Notes under the pieces: model-generated
The model's input: the letters and a program-made list of their open reading frames with translations, nothing else
Databases searched by the model: none
Told to the model about the DNA's origin: nothing
Shown: piece by piece, positions 10,759 to 18,441 of the stretch
How positions within the stretch are numbered: the first letter of the stretch is position 1
Layout of the letters: every line of letters begins with the position of its first letter
Assembly: GCF_011620715.1 (NCBI RefSeq)
Contig: NZ_WOYP01000050.1
Coordinates: 7,058 to 47,258 of the forward strand
DNA length: 40,201 bases
Origin: Microbacterium sp.
GTDB taxonomy: Bacteria > Actinomycetota > Actinomycetes > Actinomycetales > Microbacteriaceae
Direction: 5' to 3'
Translations under genes and position numbers: made by a program

Positions 10759-11189
10759 CAGCTGCCCCCTCCCGTCGCGAAGGCGAGCATCAGATGACGT
10801 GGCGCGAATCCGGCCATGGTCACCGCCCACAGTCCGAGCACGCCCCACCACAGCTGTCGCTGGTGGCGTGTGGCCCACGGCCAGAGGTCGATCGCGATGA
10901 TGCGCAGTCCGTTGTATGCGTGGTAGGCGATCCCGGCGACCAGGACGACTTCGCCCAGCGCCATGATCGGGTTCTTGTACGTGCCGATCACCGCGTCATA
11001 CGCCTCGGGCGCGACGCGGATGAGCGCGGTGTCGAGAACGTGCACGAGCAGGAAGAAGAAGATGGCCACACCGGTGATGCGGTGCAGCACCCACGACCAC
11101 ATGCCTTCGTTGCCGCGATAGAGAGTCCCGCGGGGGACCTTCGAAGTGGTCTCCGACACCGACGGTGTCAAGCGTGTGTCAGCGGACAC
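10758..11189 (-). CDS. sdhC: Succinate dehydrogenase cytochrome b556 subunit
   Basis: First gene of the sdhCDAB operon and one of two membrane anchors of complex II. I use the GTG at 11189 (MSADTRLTPSV..., 143 residues) because GGGAGGA lies about 6 nt before it. An in-frame start at 11222 has no such signal. The Sdh cytochrome signature is present (SWVLHRITGVAIFFFLLVHVLD), with a His suitable as haem ligand in HRITG and a second in YHAYNGLRII. Three transmembrane helices are visible. The region upstream, shared with the divergent manC-like gene, holds a 14-bp palindrome. Confidence 0.92.
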   Translation of the reverse strand: MSADTRLTPSVSETTSKVPRGTLYRGNEGMWSWVLHRITGVAIFFFLLVHVLDTALIRVAPEAYDAVIGTYKNPIMALGEVVLVAGIAYHAYNGLRIIAIDLWPWATRHQRQLWWGVLGLWAVTMAGFAPRHLMLAFATGGGS

Positions 11190-11223
11190 GGTCGTCCTCC
11201 CTGGTCGGTGCGAGGTCGTCACC

Positions 11224-11237
11224 CGTCTGCGCAGACG
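11224..11237. promoter_or_regulatory. Perfect 14-bp palindrome upstream of the sdh operon
   Basis: CGTCTGCGCAGACG is a perfect palindrome 35 nt upstream of the sdhC start. It lies just downstream of a TAGGAT hexamer on the minus strand (11256-11261) that could be the sdh -10. A dimeric repressor site in the sdh leader is plausible, but I do not recognise the regulator. Confidence 0.35.
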
Positions 11238-11373
11238 ATGCGCGGGCGCCCGACCATCCTAGAACGGCGAAAGGCGCAGCGGCGACTGGGGACCGCAGAA
11301 CTGTCTCGACATCGAGAGAAAACGGTGCACACGTCCGACACATGGGCGAAATGCGCCAGATCGCGGCCCCGGA

Positions 11374-11379
11374 TACGCT
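11374..11379 (+). promoter_or_regulatory. -10 hexamer TACGCT for leaderless guanylyltransferase gene
   Basis: TACGCT lies exactly 6 nt before the ATG at 11386, and no Shine-Dalgarno sequence is present. No clear -35 is visible. Confidence 0.5.
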
Positions 11380-11385
11380 GACCGC

Positions 11386-12498
11386 ATGCCTGAGCCCATC
11401 AAGGACTTCTACGCCGTCATCCCCGCCGGCGGCATCGGCAGCCGGCTCTGGCCACTGTCCCGCGCCGACGCGCCCAAGTTCCTGCATGATCTCACCGGCT
11501 CCGGCCACTCGCTCCTGCGCGACACATGGGACCGCCTGGAGTCCCTGTCCGGCCCCGACCGCATCGCGGTGGTCACCGGACGCGCGCATCGTGCGGCCGT
11601 CGAGAAGGAACTGCCGGCGATCGCCGACAAGAACGTGTTCCTCGAATCGGAACCGCGCGACTCTGCTGCCGCGATCGGCCTGGCCGCCGCGATCCTTTCG
11701 CGCCGCGAACCCGACGTCATCATCGGGTCCTTCGCCGCCGACCATGTCATCCGCGGCACGCAGGTCTTCGACTGGGCCGTGCAGCAGGCCGTGGCGGTCG
11801 CTCGCGAGGGCTATATCTGCACGATCGGCATCCCGCCCACCGAGCCCGCAATCGGCTTCGGCTACATGAAGAAGGCCGGCGAGATGGTCGTCGCCGGTGC
11901 GCCCGAGGCCGCACTCGTCGAGCGTTTCGTCGAGAAGCCCGACCTCGACACAGCCAAGGAGTACCTCGCCGACCGCTCGTACCTCTGGAACGCCGGCATG
12001 TTCATCTCGCGCGCCGATGTGCTGCTGGGCGAGATCGCCGAGAACGAGCCGCACCTCTACGCGGGGCTGATGGACCTCGCCGAGGTCTGGGACGACCGCG
12101 ACGCGCGCGGGCCCGTCGTCGACCGGGTATGGCCCACGATCACCAAGATCGCGATCGACTACGCCGTCGCCGAGCCGGCCGCGGCGAAGGGGCGCCTCGC
12201 CGTGATCCCCGGCCACTTCGATTGGGACGATGTCGGCGACTTCGCGAGCCTCGCCAAGCTGAACTCGCACGGCCGCAACGACCTGGCGATCCTCGGTGAG
12301 AACGCGCGAGTCCTCGCCGACGCGTCCAGCGGCATCGTCGTCTCGCAGACCAACCGCGTGATCAGCGTGATCGGCGTGAAGGACATCGTGATCGTCGACA
12401 CGGAAGATGCCCTGCTGGTGACGACGAGCGAGCATGCGCAGCGTGTGAAGGGCGTCGTCGACGCGCTCAAGCTCACGGGGCGCGGCGACGTCCTGTGA
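11386..12498 (+). CDS. Mannose-1-phosphate guanylyltransferase
   Basis: Makes GDP-mannose from mannose-1-phosphate and GTP for polysaccharide, glycolipid or glycoprotein mannosylation. The 370-residue protein has the nucleotidyltransferase signature IPAGGIGSRLWPLSRADAPKF at about residues 11-31. The family motif VEKPD appears near residue 186 and WNAGMF near residue 204. It lacks the C-terminal isomerase domain of the bifunctional ManC type, so it is the short monofunctional form. It is probably leaderless. It stands alone between the divergent sdh operon and the nucleoside transporter. The phosphohexomutase at 28771-30468 could supply its substrate, though that is inference. Confidence 0.93.
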   Translation: MPEPIKDFYAVIPAGGIGSRLWPLSRADAPKFLHDLTGSGHSLLRDTWDRLESLSGPDRIAVVTGRAHRAAVEKELPAIADKNVFLESEPRDSAAAIGLAAAILSRREPDVIIGSFAADHVIRGTQVFDWAVQQAVAVAREGYICTIGIPPTEPAIGFGYMKKAGEMVVAGAPEAALVERFVEKPDLDTAKEYLADRSYLWNAGMFISRADVLLGEIAENEPHLYAGLMDLAEVWDDRDARGPVVDRVWPTITKIAIDYAVAEPAAAKGRLAVIPGHFDWDDVGDFASLAKLNSHGRNDLAILGENARVLADASSGIVVSQTNRVISVIGVKDIVIVDTEDALLVTTSEHAQRVKGVVDALKLTGRGDVL

Positions 12499-12584
12499 GC
12501 CGACGACTCTGAGGAGCCGCAGTCGCGCGCGGCGCGGCATCCGGTTCCCGCGTGTTGCGTCTTTGTAACCATTGGCGCCCAGCG

Positions 12585-12652
12585 GCGGTTGCGGTATGCA
12601 ACCGCGGCGTCACAGTCGGTAACTTGGCATCGTCACCCGCGAAGTCCGCGGG
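12585..12652 (+). promoter_or_regulatory. Control region of the BMP lipoprotein gene: inverted repeat and leader hairpin
   Basis: GCGGTTGC (12585-12592) and GCAACCGC (12598-12605) form a perfect 8-bp inverted repeat with a 5-nt GGTAT centre, like a dimeric operator. TAACTT at 12620-12625 is a possible -10. A second inverted repeat, CCCGCG (12636-12641) and CGCGGG (12647-12652), is followed by GCACCTTTT and would form a leader hairpin 23 nt before the start codon. The regulator is unknown. The non-coding stretch between genes is only 176 nt. Confidence 0.4.
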
Positions 12653-12674
12653 GCACCTTTTATGGAGGCGTGAG

Positions 12675-13784
12675 TTGACAATCTCTACCACCAAGAAGTT
12701 CGTCGGTGTCGTTGCCGCCGCCGGACTGCTCGTAGCCCTTGCCGGCTGCGGGTCGGCACCCGAGCCGGCCACCAGTGAATCCTCCGCCGCGGGCAGCGCA
12801 ATCGACGGCTTCAAACCGTGCATGGTCTCCGACGCCGGCGGGTTCGACGACAAGTCGTTCAACCAGCTCGGATTCGAAGGTCTCGAGGCTGCATCCGAAG
12901 AGCTGGGCGTCGAGTACGTCGCCGTCCAGTCCGACTCGGAGGCGGACTTCGCACCGAACATCACGAGCCTCATCGACCAGAACTGCACGCTCATCATCAC
13001 GGTGGGCTTCGCACTCGCGTCGGCCGCCGGTGAGGCCGCCATCGCGAACCCCGACATCGAGTTCGTCTCGATCGACGACGTGGTGGACAACGACTTCGAC
13101 GGCACGACGGACGCACCGAACATCAAGCCGATCATCTTCGACACCGCGCAGGCGGCGTTCCTGGCCGGCTACGCGTCGGCTTCGTACTCGACGGCCAAGA
13201 AGGTCGGCACGTTCGGTGGAATGAACTTCCCGACCGTCTCGATCTTCATGGACGGCTTCGCCCAGGGCGTCGAGTACTGGAACACCGAGAAGAGCGACAC
13301 CGTCGAGGTCCTCGGCTGGGACCGCGTTGCTCAGGATGGTGTCTTCACCGGTGGGTTCGCCGCCAACCAGGACGCGATCAACGCCGCACAGGGTCTGGTC
13401 GACCAGGGCGTCGACGTGCTGCTGCCCGTCGGTGGCCCGATCTACCAGAGCGCCGCATCCGTGATCCGCGACTCCGGTCGTGAGATCGCGCTGCTCGGTG
13501 TCGACGCCGACGTGTACGAGACCGACCCGTCCGTCGCCGACCTGCTGCTCACCTCGATCCGCAAGGCGATCGACGTGGGTGTCCAGGAGGCCGTGCTGGC
13601 AGCCGGCGTGGGCGAATTCGACCCGGCGCCGTTCATCGGCATTCTCGAGAACGACGGCGTGGCGCTTGCGCCGTTCCACGACTTCGAGTCGAAGGTCTCG
13701 CCCGACCTGCAGGCCGAGCTGGACGCGATCCAGGCCGGCATCATCGACGGGTCCATCCCCGTCGAGTCCTACCTCGCGGGCTAG
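12675..13784 (+). CDS. BMP/PnrA-family nucleoside-binding lipoprotein of an ABC transporter
   Basis: Membrane-anchored substrate-binding protein of the BMP (Bmp/Med/PnrA) family, which mostly bind purine nucleosides. I start at the TTG at 12675. GGAGG lies at 12664-12668 with 6 nt spacing, and the start gives a clean lipoprotein signal: TISTTKKF, a hydrophobic stretch, then LAGC with the lipidated Cys at residue 25. A Ser/Ala/Glu-rich linker follows and then the binding domain (DAGGFDDKSFNQLGFEG, the family opening). The mature domain runs to the end of 369 residues. A strong terminator follows at 13799-13835, and the ATPase and permease genes come next. The context with cdd, deoA and add supports nucleosides as cargo. 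Confidence 0.92.
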   Translation: MTISTTKKFVGVVAAAGLLVALAGCGSAPEPATSESSAAGSAIDGFKPCMVSDAGGFDDKSFNQLGFEGLEAASEELGVEYVAVQSDSEADFAPNITSLIDQNCTLIITVGFALASAAGEAAIANPDIEFVSIDDVVDNDFDGTTDAPNIKPIIFDTAQAAFLAGYASASYSTAKKVGTFGGMNFPTVSIFMDGFAQGVEYWNTEKSDTVEVLGWDRVAQDGVFTGGFAANQDAINAAQGLVDQGVDVLLPVGGPIYQSAASVIRDSGREIALLGVDADVYETDPSVADLLLTSIRKAIDVGVQEAVLAAGVGEFDPAPFIGILENDGVALAPFHDFESKVSPDLQAELDAIQAGIIDGSIPVESYLAG

Positions 13785-13798
13785 CCCCGCAGCACGAC

Positions 13799-13835
13799 AG
13801 GGAGGCTGGGCGACCAGCCTCCCTGTTTGTGTTTT
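13799..13835 (+). terminator. Strong intrinsic terminator after the BMP lipoprotein gene
   Basis: AGGGAGGCTGG (13799-13809) and CCAGCCTCCCT (13814-13824) pair perfectly over 11 bp around a GCGA loop. GTTTGTGTTTT follows. It is the best intrinsic terminator in the window, and it separates the binding protein from its own ATPase and permeases. Confidence 0.9.
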
Positions 13836-13862
13836 CCCGCGCGCCCGAGCGCACCCACTTAC

Positions 13863-13868
13863 TAGGAT
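13863..13868 (+). promoter_or_regulatory. -10 hexamer TAGGAT for leaderless ABC ATPase gene
   Basis: TAGGAT is followed by 7 nt and the ATG at 13876. It lies 28 nt after the U-tract of the terminator, giving the transporter genes a promoter of their own. No clear -35 is seen. Confidence 0.5.
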
Positions 13869-13875
13869 CTGGATC

Positions 13876-15396
13876 ATGAAGCTCGAACTTCGCGGGATCA
13901 CCAAGCGGTTCGGCAGCCTCGTCGCCAACGACCACATCGATCTCGTTGTCGAACCCGGCGAGATCCACTGCCTCCTCGGCGAGAACGGTGCAGGCAAGTC
14001 GACTCTGATGAACGTTCTGTACGGGCTGTACCGCGCGGACGACGGCGTCATCCTGCTGGATGACATCGTGCAGAACTTCCAAGGCCCTGGCGACGCGATG
14101 CGCGCCGGCATCGGCATGGTCCATCAGCACTTCATGCTGATCCCCGTCTTCACGGTCGCCGAGAACGTCATGCTCGGCCACGAGGCGACCAAGGCCGGCG
14201 GCATCCTGGACTTGAACGCCGCGCGCGAGCGGGTCAATGAGATCTCCGCCCGCTTCGGATTCCACGTCGACCCGGATGCCCTGGTGGAGGATCTCCCCGT
14301 CGGAGTCCAGCAGCGGGTCGAGATCATCAAGGCGCTCTCGCGCGACGCCCGGGTGCTGGTCTTCGACGAGCCCACCGCGGTCCTGACCCCTCAGGAGACC
14401 GACGAGCTGATGGGCACGATGCGCCAGCTCAAGGAGTCGGGCACTTCGATCGTCTTCATCACCCACAAGCTGCGCGAGGTTCGCGAAGTCGCCGACCGCA
14501 TCACCGTCATCCGGCTCGGCAAGGTCGTCGGCGAGGCCTCGCCGACCGCGACGAACGCGGAGCTCGCGGAGCTCATGGTCGGGCGTGCGGTCGAGTTGAA
14601 GGTCCACAAGGACGAGCCGAAGCTGGGAGAGCGCTCGCTCATCGTGGAGGGCCTGTCGGTCATCGACTCCAAGGATCAGATCGTCGTCAATGACGTCAGC
14701 TTCGACGTGCGCGCCGGCGAGATCGTCGCGGTCGCGGGCGTGCAGGGCAACGGCCAGACCGAGCTGACCGAGGCGCTCGTCGGCCTCGAGCAGCATGTGC
14801 GAGGCTCGATCACGCTGAACGGGGAGCAGCTCGTCGGTGCGAGCGTGCGTCGCATCCTCGACGAGGGCGTCGGGTTCGTGCCCGAAGACCGCCAGGAGCA
14901 CGGGCTGGTGGGAAAGATGTCGATCGCCGAGAACCTCGTGCTCGACCGCACGAACGGGCCACCCTTCGTGCGCGCCGGAAGCCTGCGCCTCGGCTACATC
15001 GCCGAGTTCGCCGCGCAGAAATTCACCGAGTTCGACGTGCGCGGACCGGGGATCGATGCTCCGGTCGGAACCCTCTCCGGCGGCAACCAGCAGAAGGTCG
15101 TGCTGGCCCGCGAGCTCAGCCGTGAGCTGTCGCTCCTGGTCGCCGCCCAGCCCACCCGCGGCGTCGATGTGGGCTCGATCGAGTTCATCCACAAGCGCAT
15201 CGTCGAGACGCGGGATGCCGGCATCCCGGTGATCGTGGTCTCCACCGAGCTCGACGAGGTGACGGCGCTCGCCGACCGCATCATCGTGATGTACCGCGGC
15301 CGCATCATCGGGATCGTGCCCGGCAACACCCCGCGCGGAGTGCTGGGCCTCATGATGGCCGGCGAGGTTCCGTCCGACCAGGGAGTCGCGGCGTGA
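13876..15396 (+). CDS. Nucleoside ABC transporter ATP-binding protein (duplicated ABC domains)
   Basis: Energises nucleoside import with the two permeases that follow. The 506-residue protein has two fused ABC domains, as in the sugar/nucleoside (RbsA/NupA) class. Domain 1 has Walker A GENGAGKST at 35-43 and Walker B VLVFDEPTA. Domain 2 has a degenerate Walker A (GVQGNGQTE), the signature LSGGNQQKVVLAREL, and the usual non-canonical Walker B region LLVAAQPTRGVDVG. The longer open frame upstream overlaps the BMP gene and is not coding. I take the ATG at 13876, which gives MKLELRGITKRFG. Its end overlaps the next start by 4 nt (GTGA), so translation is coupled. Confidence 0.95.
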   Translation: MKLELRGITKRFGSLVANDHIDLVVEPGEIHCLLGENGAGKSTLMNVLYGLYRADDGVILLDDIVQNFQGPGDAMRAGIGMVHQHFMLIPVFTVAENVMLGHEATKAGGILDLNAARERVNEISARFGFHVDPDALVEDLPVGVQQRVEIIKALSRDARVLVFDEPTAVLTPQETDELMGTMRQLKESGTSIVFITHKLREVREVADRITVIRLGKVVGEASPTATNAELAELMVGRAVELKVHKDEPKLGERSLIVEGLSVIDSKDQIVVNDVSFDVRAGEIVAVAGVQGNGQTELTEALVGLEQHVRGSITLNGEQLVGASVRRILDEGVGFVPEDRQEHGLVGKMSIAENLVLDRTNGPPFVRAGSLRLGYIAEFAAQKFTEFDVRGPGIDAPVGTLSGGNQQKVVLARELSRELSLLVAAQPTRGVDVGSIEFIHKRIVETRDAGIPVIVVSTELDEVTALADRIIVMYRGRIIGIVPGNTPRGVLGLMMAGEVPSDQGVAA

Positions 15397-16688
15397 GCGA
15401 GGACCTGACCGGCGGAGCGGCGATCACGACCGGCACGCCCGCACCGACGCCGCCGGCGCAGCCGTCGAAATGGCATGACACGTTCCTGAAGATCACGCAG
15501 GGCAACGCGATCATCTCGGTGCTCGCGGTGCTGCTCGCCCTCATCGTCGGCGGCATCATGATCGCCTTCACCGACGAAGACGTGCAGGCGGCCGCGGAAT
15601 ACTTCTTCGCGCGCCCGATGGACATGATCGCGGCCGTCTGGGACGCCGTCTTCGGCGCCTACAGCGCACTGTTCCAGGGCTCGATCTACAACTTCGGCGC
15701 ACCGACCTTCGCGCGCGGCATCCGGCCGCTGACCGAGACGCTCACCTTCGCCACCCCGCTGATCGCGGCGGGACTGGGTGTGGCTCTCGCCTTCCGCATC
15801 GGCATGTTCAACATCGGCGGCCGCGGGCAGATGCTGATGGCCTCCGCCGCGGCAGGCTGGGTGGCATTCTCGCTCGATCTGCCGTGGGGCCTGCACATGA
15901 TCGTCGCCCTGCTGGCGGGCCTCGTGGCCGGTGCGCTGTGGGCGGGCATCGCGGGCGCGCTGAAGGCGTGGACCGGGGCGCACGAGGTGATCGTCACGAT
16001 CATGCTCAACTACATCGCGTTCTATCTCGTCTCGTGGATGCTGCGCACGCCGGGCCTGCTGCAGGCGCCGGGCTCGAGCAACCCGAAGACGCCGCCGATG
16101 AAGGACACCGCGGTCTTCCCGAACCTGTTCGGTCCGCAGTACAACCTGCACTTCGGGTTCATCCTGGTGATCATCGCGACGATCGTGGTGTGGTGGATCC
16201 TCAGCCGCTCGAGCCTCGGATTCAAATTCCGCGCGGTCGGCGAGAACCCGCATGCGGCGCGCGTGGCCGGAATCAACGTCAAGAGCATGTACATCATCGG
16301 GATGCTGATCGCCGGGGCCCTGGTCGGTCTGGCGGGCGTCAACCAGGTGCTCGGTACGATCACGACCGGCTTCTCGGCCGACATCGACGCCGGGATCGGG
16401 TTCGACGCGATCACGGTCGCTCTGCTCGGTCGCTCCACGCCATGGGGGACGTTCGCGGCCGGCATCCTGTTCGGCGCGTTCAAGGCCGGCGGCTTCGCGA
16501 TGCAGGCAGCCGAGGGCGTGCCGATCGAGATCATCACGGTCGTGCAGGCGCTCATCGTGCTGTTCATCGCCGCGCCCCCGCTGGTGCGCACGATCTTCTT
16601 CCTCCCCTCGCCGGAGCGCGACCAGCGCCGGCGTGAGAAAGCCCGTCAGAAGCAGCTCAAGGCCGAGGCGGGGGCGGTGGCGAAGTGA
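15393..16688 (+). CDS. Nucleoside ABC transporter permease (first)
   Basis: Integral membrane permease of the BPD_transp_2 family. The 431-residue protein has a cytoplasmic N-terminus of about 40 residues, eight to ten hydrophobic helices and a basic C-terminal tail (RDQRRREKARQKQLKAEAG). FNIGGRGQMLM and the RAVGENPHAARVAGI loop are the usual family marks, the latter being the coupling region to the ATPase. The GTG start lies inside the ATPase stop region (15393-15396). The stop overlaps the next GTG in the same way at 16685-16688, so three transporter genes are translationally chained. Confidence 0.94.
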   Translation: MSEDLTGGAAITTGTPAPTPPAQPSKWHDTFLKITQGNAIISVLAVLLALIVGGIMIAFTDEDVQAAAEYFFARPMDMIAAVWDAVFGAYSALFQGSIYNFGAPTFARGIRPLTETLTFATPLIAAGLGVALAFRIGMFNIGGRGQMLMASAAAGWVAFSLDLPWGLHMIVALLAGLVAGALWAGIAGALKAWTGAHEVIVTIMLNYIAFYLVSWMLRTPGLLQAPGSSNPKTPPMKDTAVFPNLFGPQYNLHFGFILVIIATIVVWWILSRSSLGFKFRAVGENPHAARVAGINVKSMYIIGMLIAGALVGLAGVNQVLGTITTGFSADIDAGIGFDAITVALLGRSTPWGTFAAGILFGAFKAGGFAMQAAEGVPIEIITVVQALIVLFIAAPPLVRTIFFLPSPERDQRRREKARQKQLKAEAGAVAK

Positions 16689-17965
16689 CCCTCACCGCAG
16701 ACGGCGCGATCGCCGCCGAGACTCCGGCCAGGGCCGACGTGCGCAGCTGGAAGGCGCCCATTGCGCTCGCGGTCTTCACCGTGCTCTACGGCCTGCTCAT
16801 GCTCGCCGCCCCGAGAACCGGAGTCACGACCTTCCGCATCTCGACGCAGTCCGACGCGCTCCAGCTGCCGGAGATCGTCGCCCCGGTCGTGGCCACCATC
16901 TGGGTGGTCTTCGGGCTCCTCGTGCTGCTGACGATCTTCGCCGCCGTCCTGACCCGCGGCTACAAGCGCACTCCGCTGTGGCTGATTTCGGCGTACATCA
17001 TCATCGCGATCGTAGGATTCCTGACCTGGGCGGCGGCCGGTGCGACGATTCCGGTCGCCGGACTGCTCGCCGGCGCCGTGGCCCTGGCCATCCCGCTCAT
17101 CTACGGCGCACTGGCCGGTGTGATCGGCGAGCGCGCAGGCGTTGTGAACATCGCGATCGAGGGGCAGCTGCTGGCCGGTGCGTTCAGCGCCGCGGTCGTG
17201 GCCACCCTCACGGGGCAGCCTCTGCTCGGCCTGGTCGCGGCGATGTTCGCGGGTGTTCTGGTCGCGTCCGTGCTGGCCGCGTTCGCGATCAAGTACCTGG
17301 TCGATCAGGTGATCATCGGCGTCGTGCTGAACGTGCTGGTGATCGGCCTGACCAGCTTCTTCTACTCGCAGGTGCTGCAGCCGAACCAGGCGCTGCTGAA
17401 CTCGCCGCCGCGATTCGACCGCATCCCGATCCCGATCCTCAGCGAGATCCCGATTCTCGGGCCGGTGCTGTTCCGCCAGACGATCATCGTGTACCTGATG
17501 TACATCGCAGTGGCGGCGGTCTGGTTCGGGATGTTCCGGACGCGCTGGGGCCTGCGCCTGCGCGCCGTCGGCGAGCACCCGCAGGCCGCGGACACGGTGG
17601 GCATCAAGGTCAACGCGACCCGATTCTGGAACGTGCTGCTTGCCGGGGCGATCGCCGGCCTCGGCGGCACGGTCTTCACGATCGGCAACGGCATCGCCTT
17701 CAACAAGGAGATGACCGCCGGTGCGGGCTTCATCGCGCTGGCCGCCGTGATCTTCGGCCAGTGGGACCCGTTCAAGGCGACCCTGGCGGCGCTGCTGTTC
17801 GGGTTCTCGTCGAGCCTGCAGAACACCCTGAGCGTCATCGGGTCTCCGGTGCCCAGCGAATTCATGCTGATGCTGCCGTACCTCGTGACGATCTTCGTCG
17901 TCGCCGGAGTCGTCGGACGATCGCGCGCGCCCGCGGCCGACGGGCTCCCGTACATCAAGGGGTGA
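16685..17965 (+). CDS. Nucleoside ABC transporter permease (second)
   Basis: Partner permease of the preceding gene, 426 residues, BPD_transp_2 family. Ten or so hydrophobic segments are visible. The signature GVVNIAIEGQLLAGAFSA lies near residue 155, and the loop RAVGEHPQAADTVGIKVN near residue 294 contacts the ATPase. This protein has a longer N-terminal part with extra helices (residues 20-120) than the first permease. The GTG start overlaps the previous stop by 4 nt. The cytidine deaminase gene follows 74 nt downstream on the same strand. Confidence 0.94.
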   Translation: MTLTADGAIAAETPARADVRSWKAPIALAVFTVLYGLLMLAAPRTGVTTFRISTQSDALQLPEIVAPVVATIWVVFGLLVLLTIFAAVLTRGYKRTPLWLISAYIIIAIVGFLTWAAAGATIPVAGLLAGAVALAIPLIYGALAGVIGERAGVVNIAIEGQLLAGAFSAAVVATLTGQPLLGLVAAMFAGVLVASVLAAFAIKYLVDQVIIGVVLNVLVIGLTSFFYSQVLQPNQALLNSPPRFDRIPIPILSEIPILGPVLFRQTIIVYLMYIAVAAVWFGMFRTRWGLRLRAVGEHPQAADTVGIKVNATRFWNVLLAGAIAGLGGTVFTIGNGIAFNKEMTAGAGFIALAAVIFGQWDPFKATLAALLFGFSSSLQNTLSVIGSPVPSEFMLMLPYLVTIFVVAGVVGRSRAPAADGLPYIKG

Positions 17966-18039
17966 ACGAATCCGCCTCGCCCGCGGCTGCCTGCGCGGCA
18001 TCCGCTCCTGAATCGCCCTGACGCATCGGAGGACGCGCT

Positions 18040-18441
18040 GTGACCGACATCGACTGGGACGAGCTGCGCGCTGCGGCGACCGCCGCGAAGGAACTCGCCT
18101 ACGTGCCCTACTCGCGGTTCAAGGTGGGCGCGGCGGCCCTCGTCTCGGACGGACGCATCGTCTCGGGCTGCAACATCGAGAACGCCTCCTACGGCGTCAC
18201 GCTGTGCGCGGAGTGCTCGCTGGTGAGCGACCTGTTCATGTCGGGCGGAGGCAAGCTCGTCGCATTCGTGTGCGTGGACGGCCAGGGCCGCACCCTCATG
18301 CCGTGCGGGCGGTGCCGCCAGCTGCTGTACGAACACGCGATTCCCGGCATGCTGCTGGAGACCGTGTCCGGCATCCGCACGATCGACGAGGTCCTTCCCG
18401 ACGCCTTCGGCCCGCGGGAGCTCGAAGAGGCGTCCAGATGA
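18040..18441 (+). CDS. cdd: Cytidine deaminase
   Basis: Deaminates cytidine and deoxycytidine to uridine and deoxyuridine. The 133-residue protein is the small homotetrameric zinc form. Cys56 and Glu58 are in CAECS, and Cys89 and Cys92 are in PCGRCRQ, giving the three zinc ligands and the catalytic Glu. The substrate motif VPYSRFKVGAA is at residues 22-32. The GTG start has GGAGGA at 18028-18033 with 6 nt spacing. It overlaps the next gene by 4 nt (ATGA, 18438-18441). Placed after the importer, it processes incoming pyrimidine nucleosides. Confidence 0.96.
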   Translation: MTDIDWDELRAAATAAKELAYVPYSRFKVGAAALVSDGRIVSGCNIENASYGVTLCAECSLVSDLFMSGGGKLVAFVCVDGQGRTLMPCGRCRQLLYEHAIPGMLLETVSGIRTIDEVLPDAFGPRELEEASR

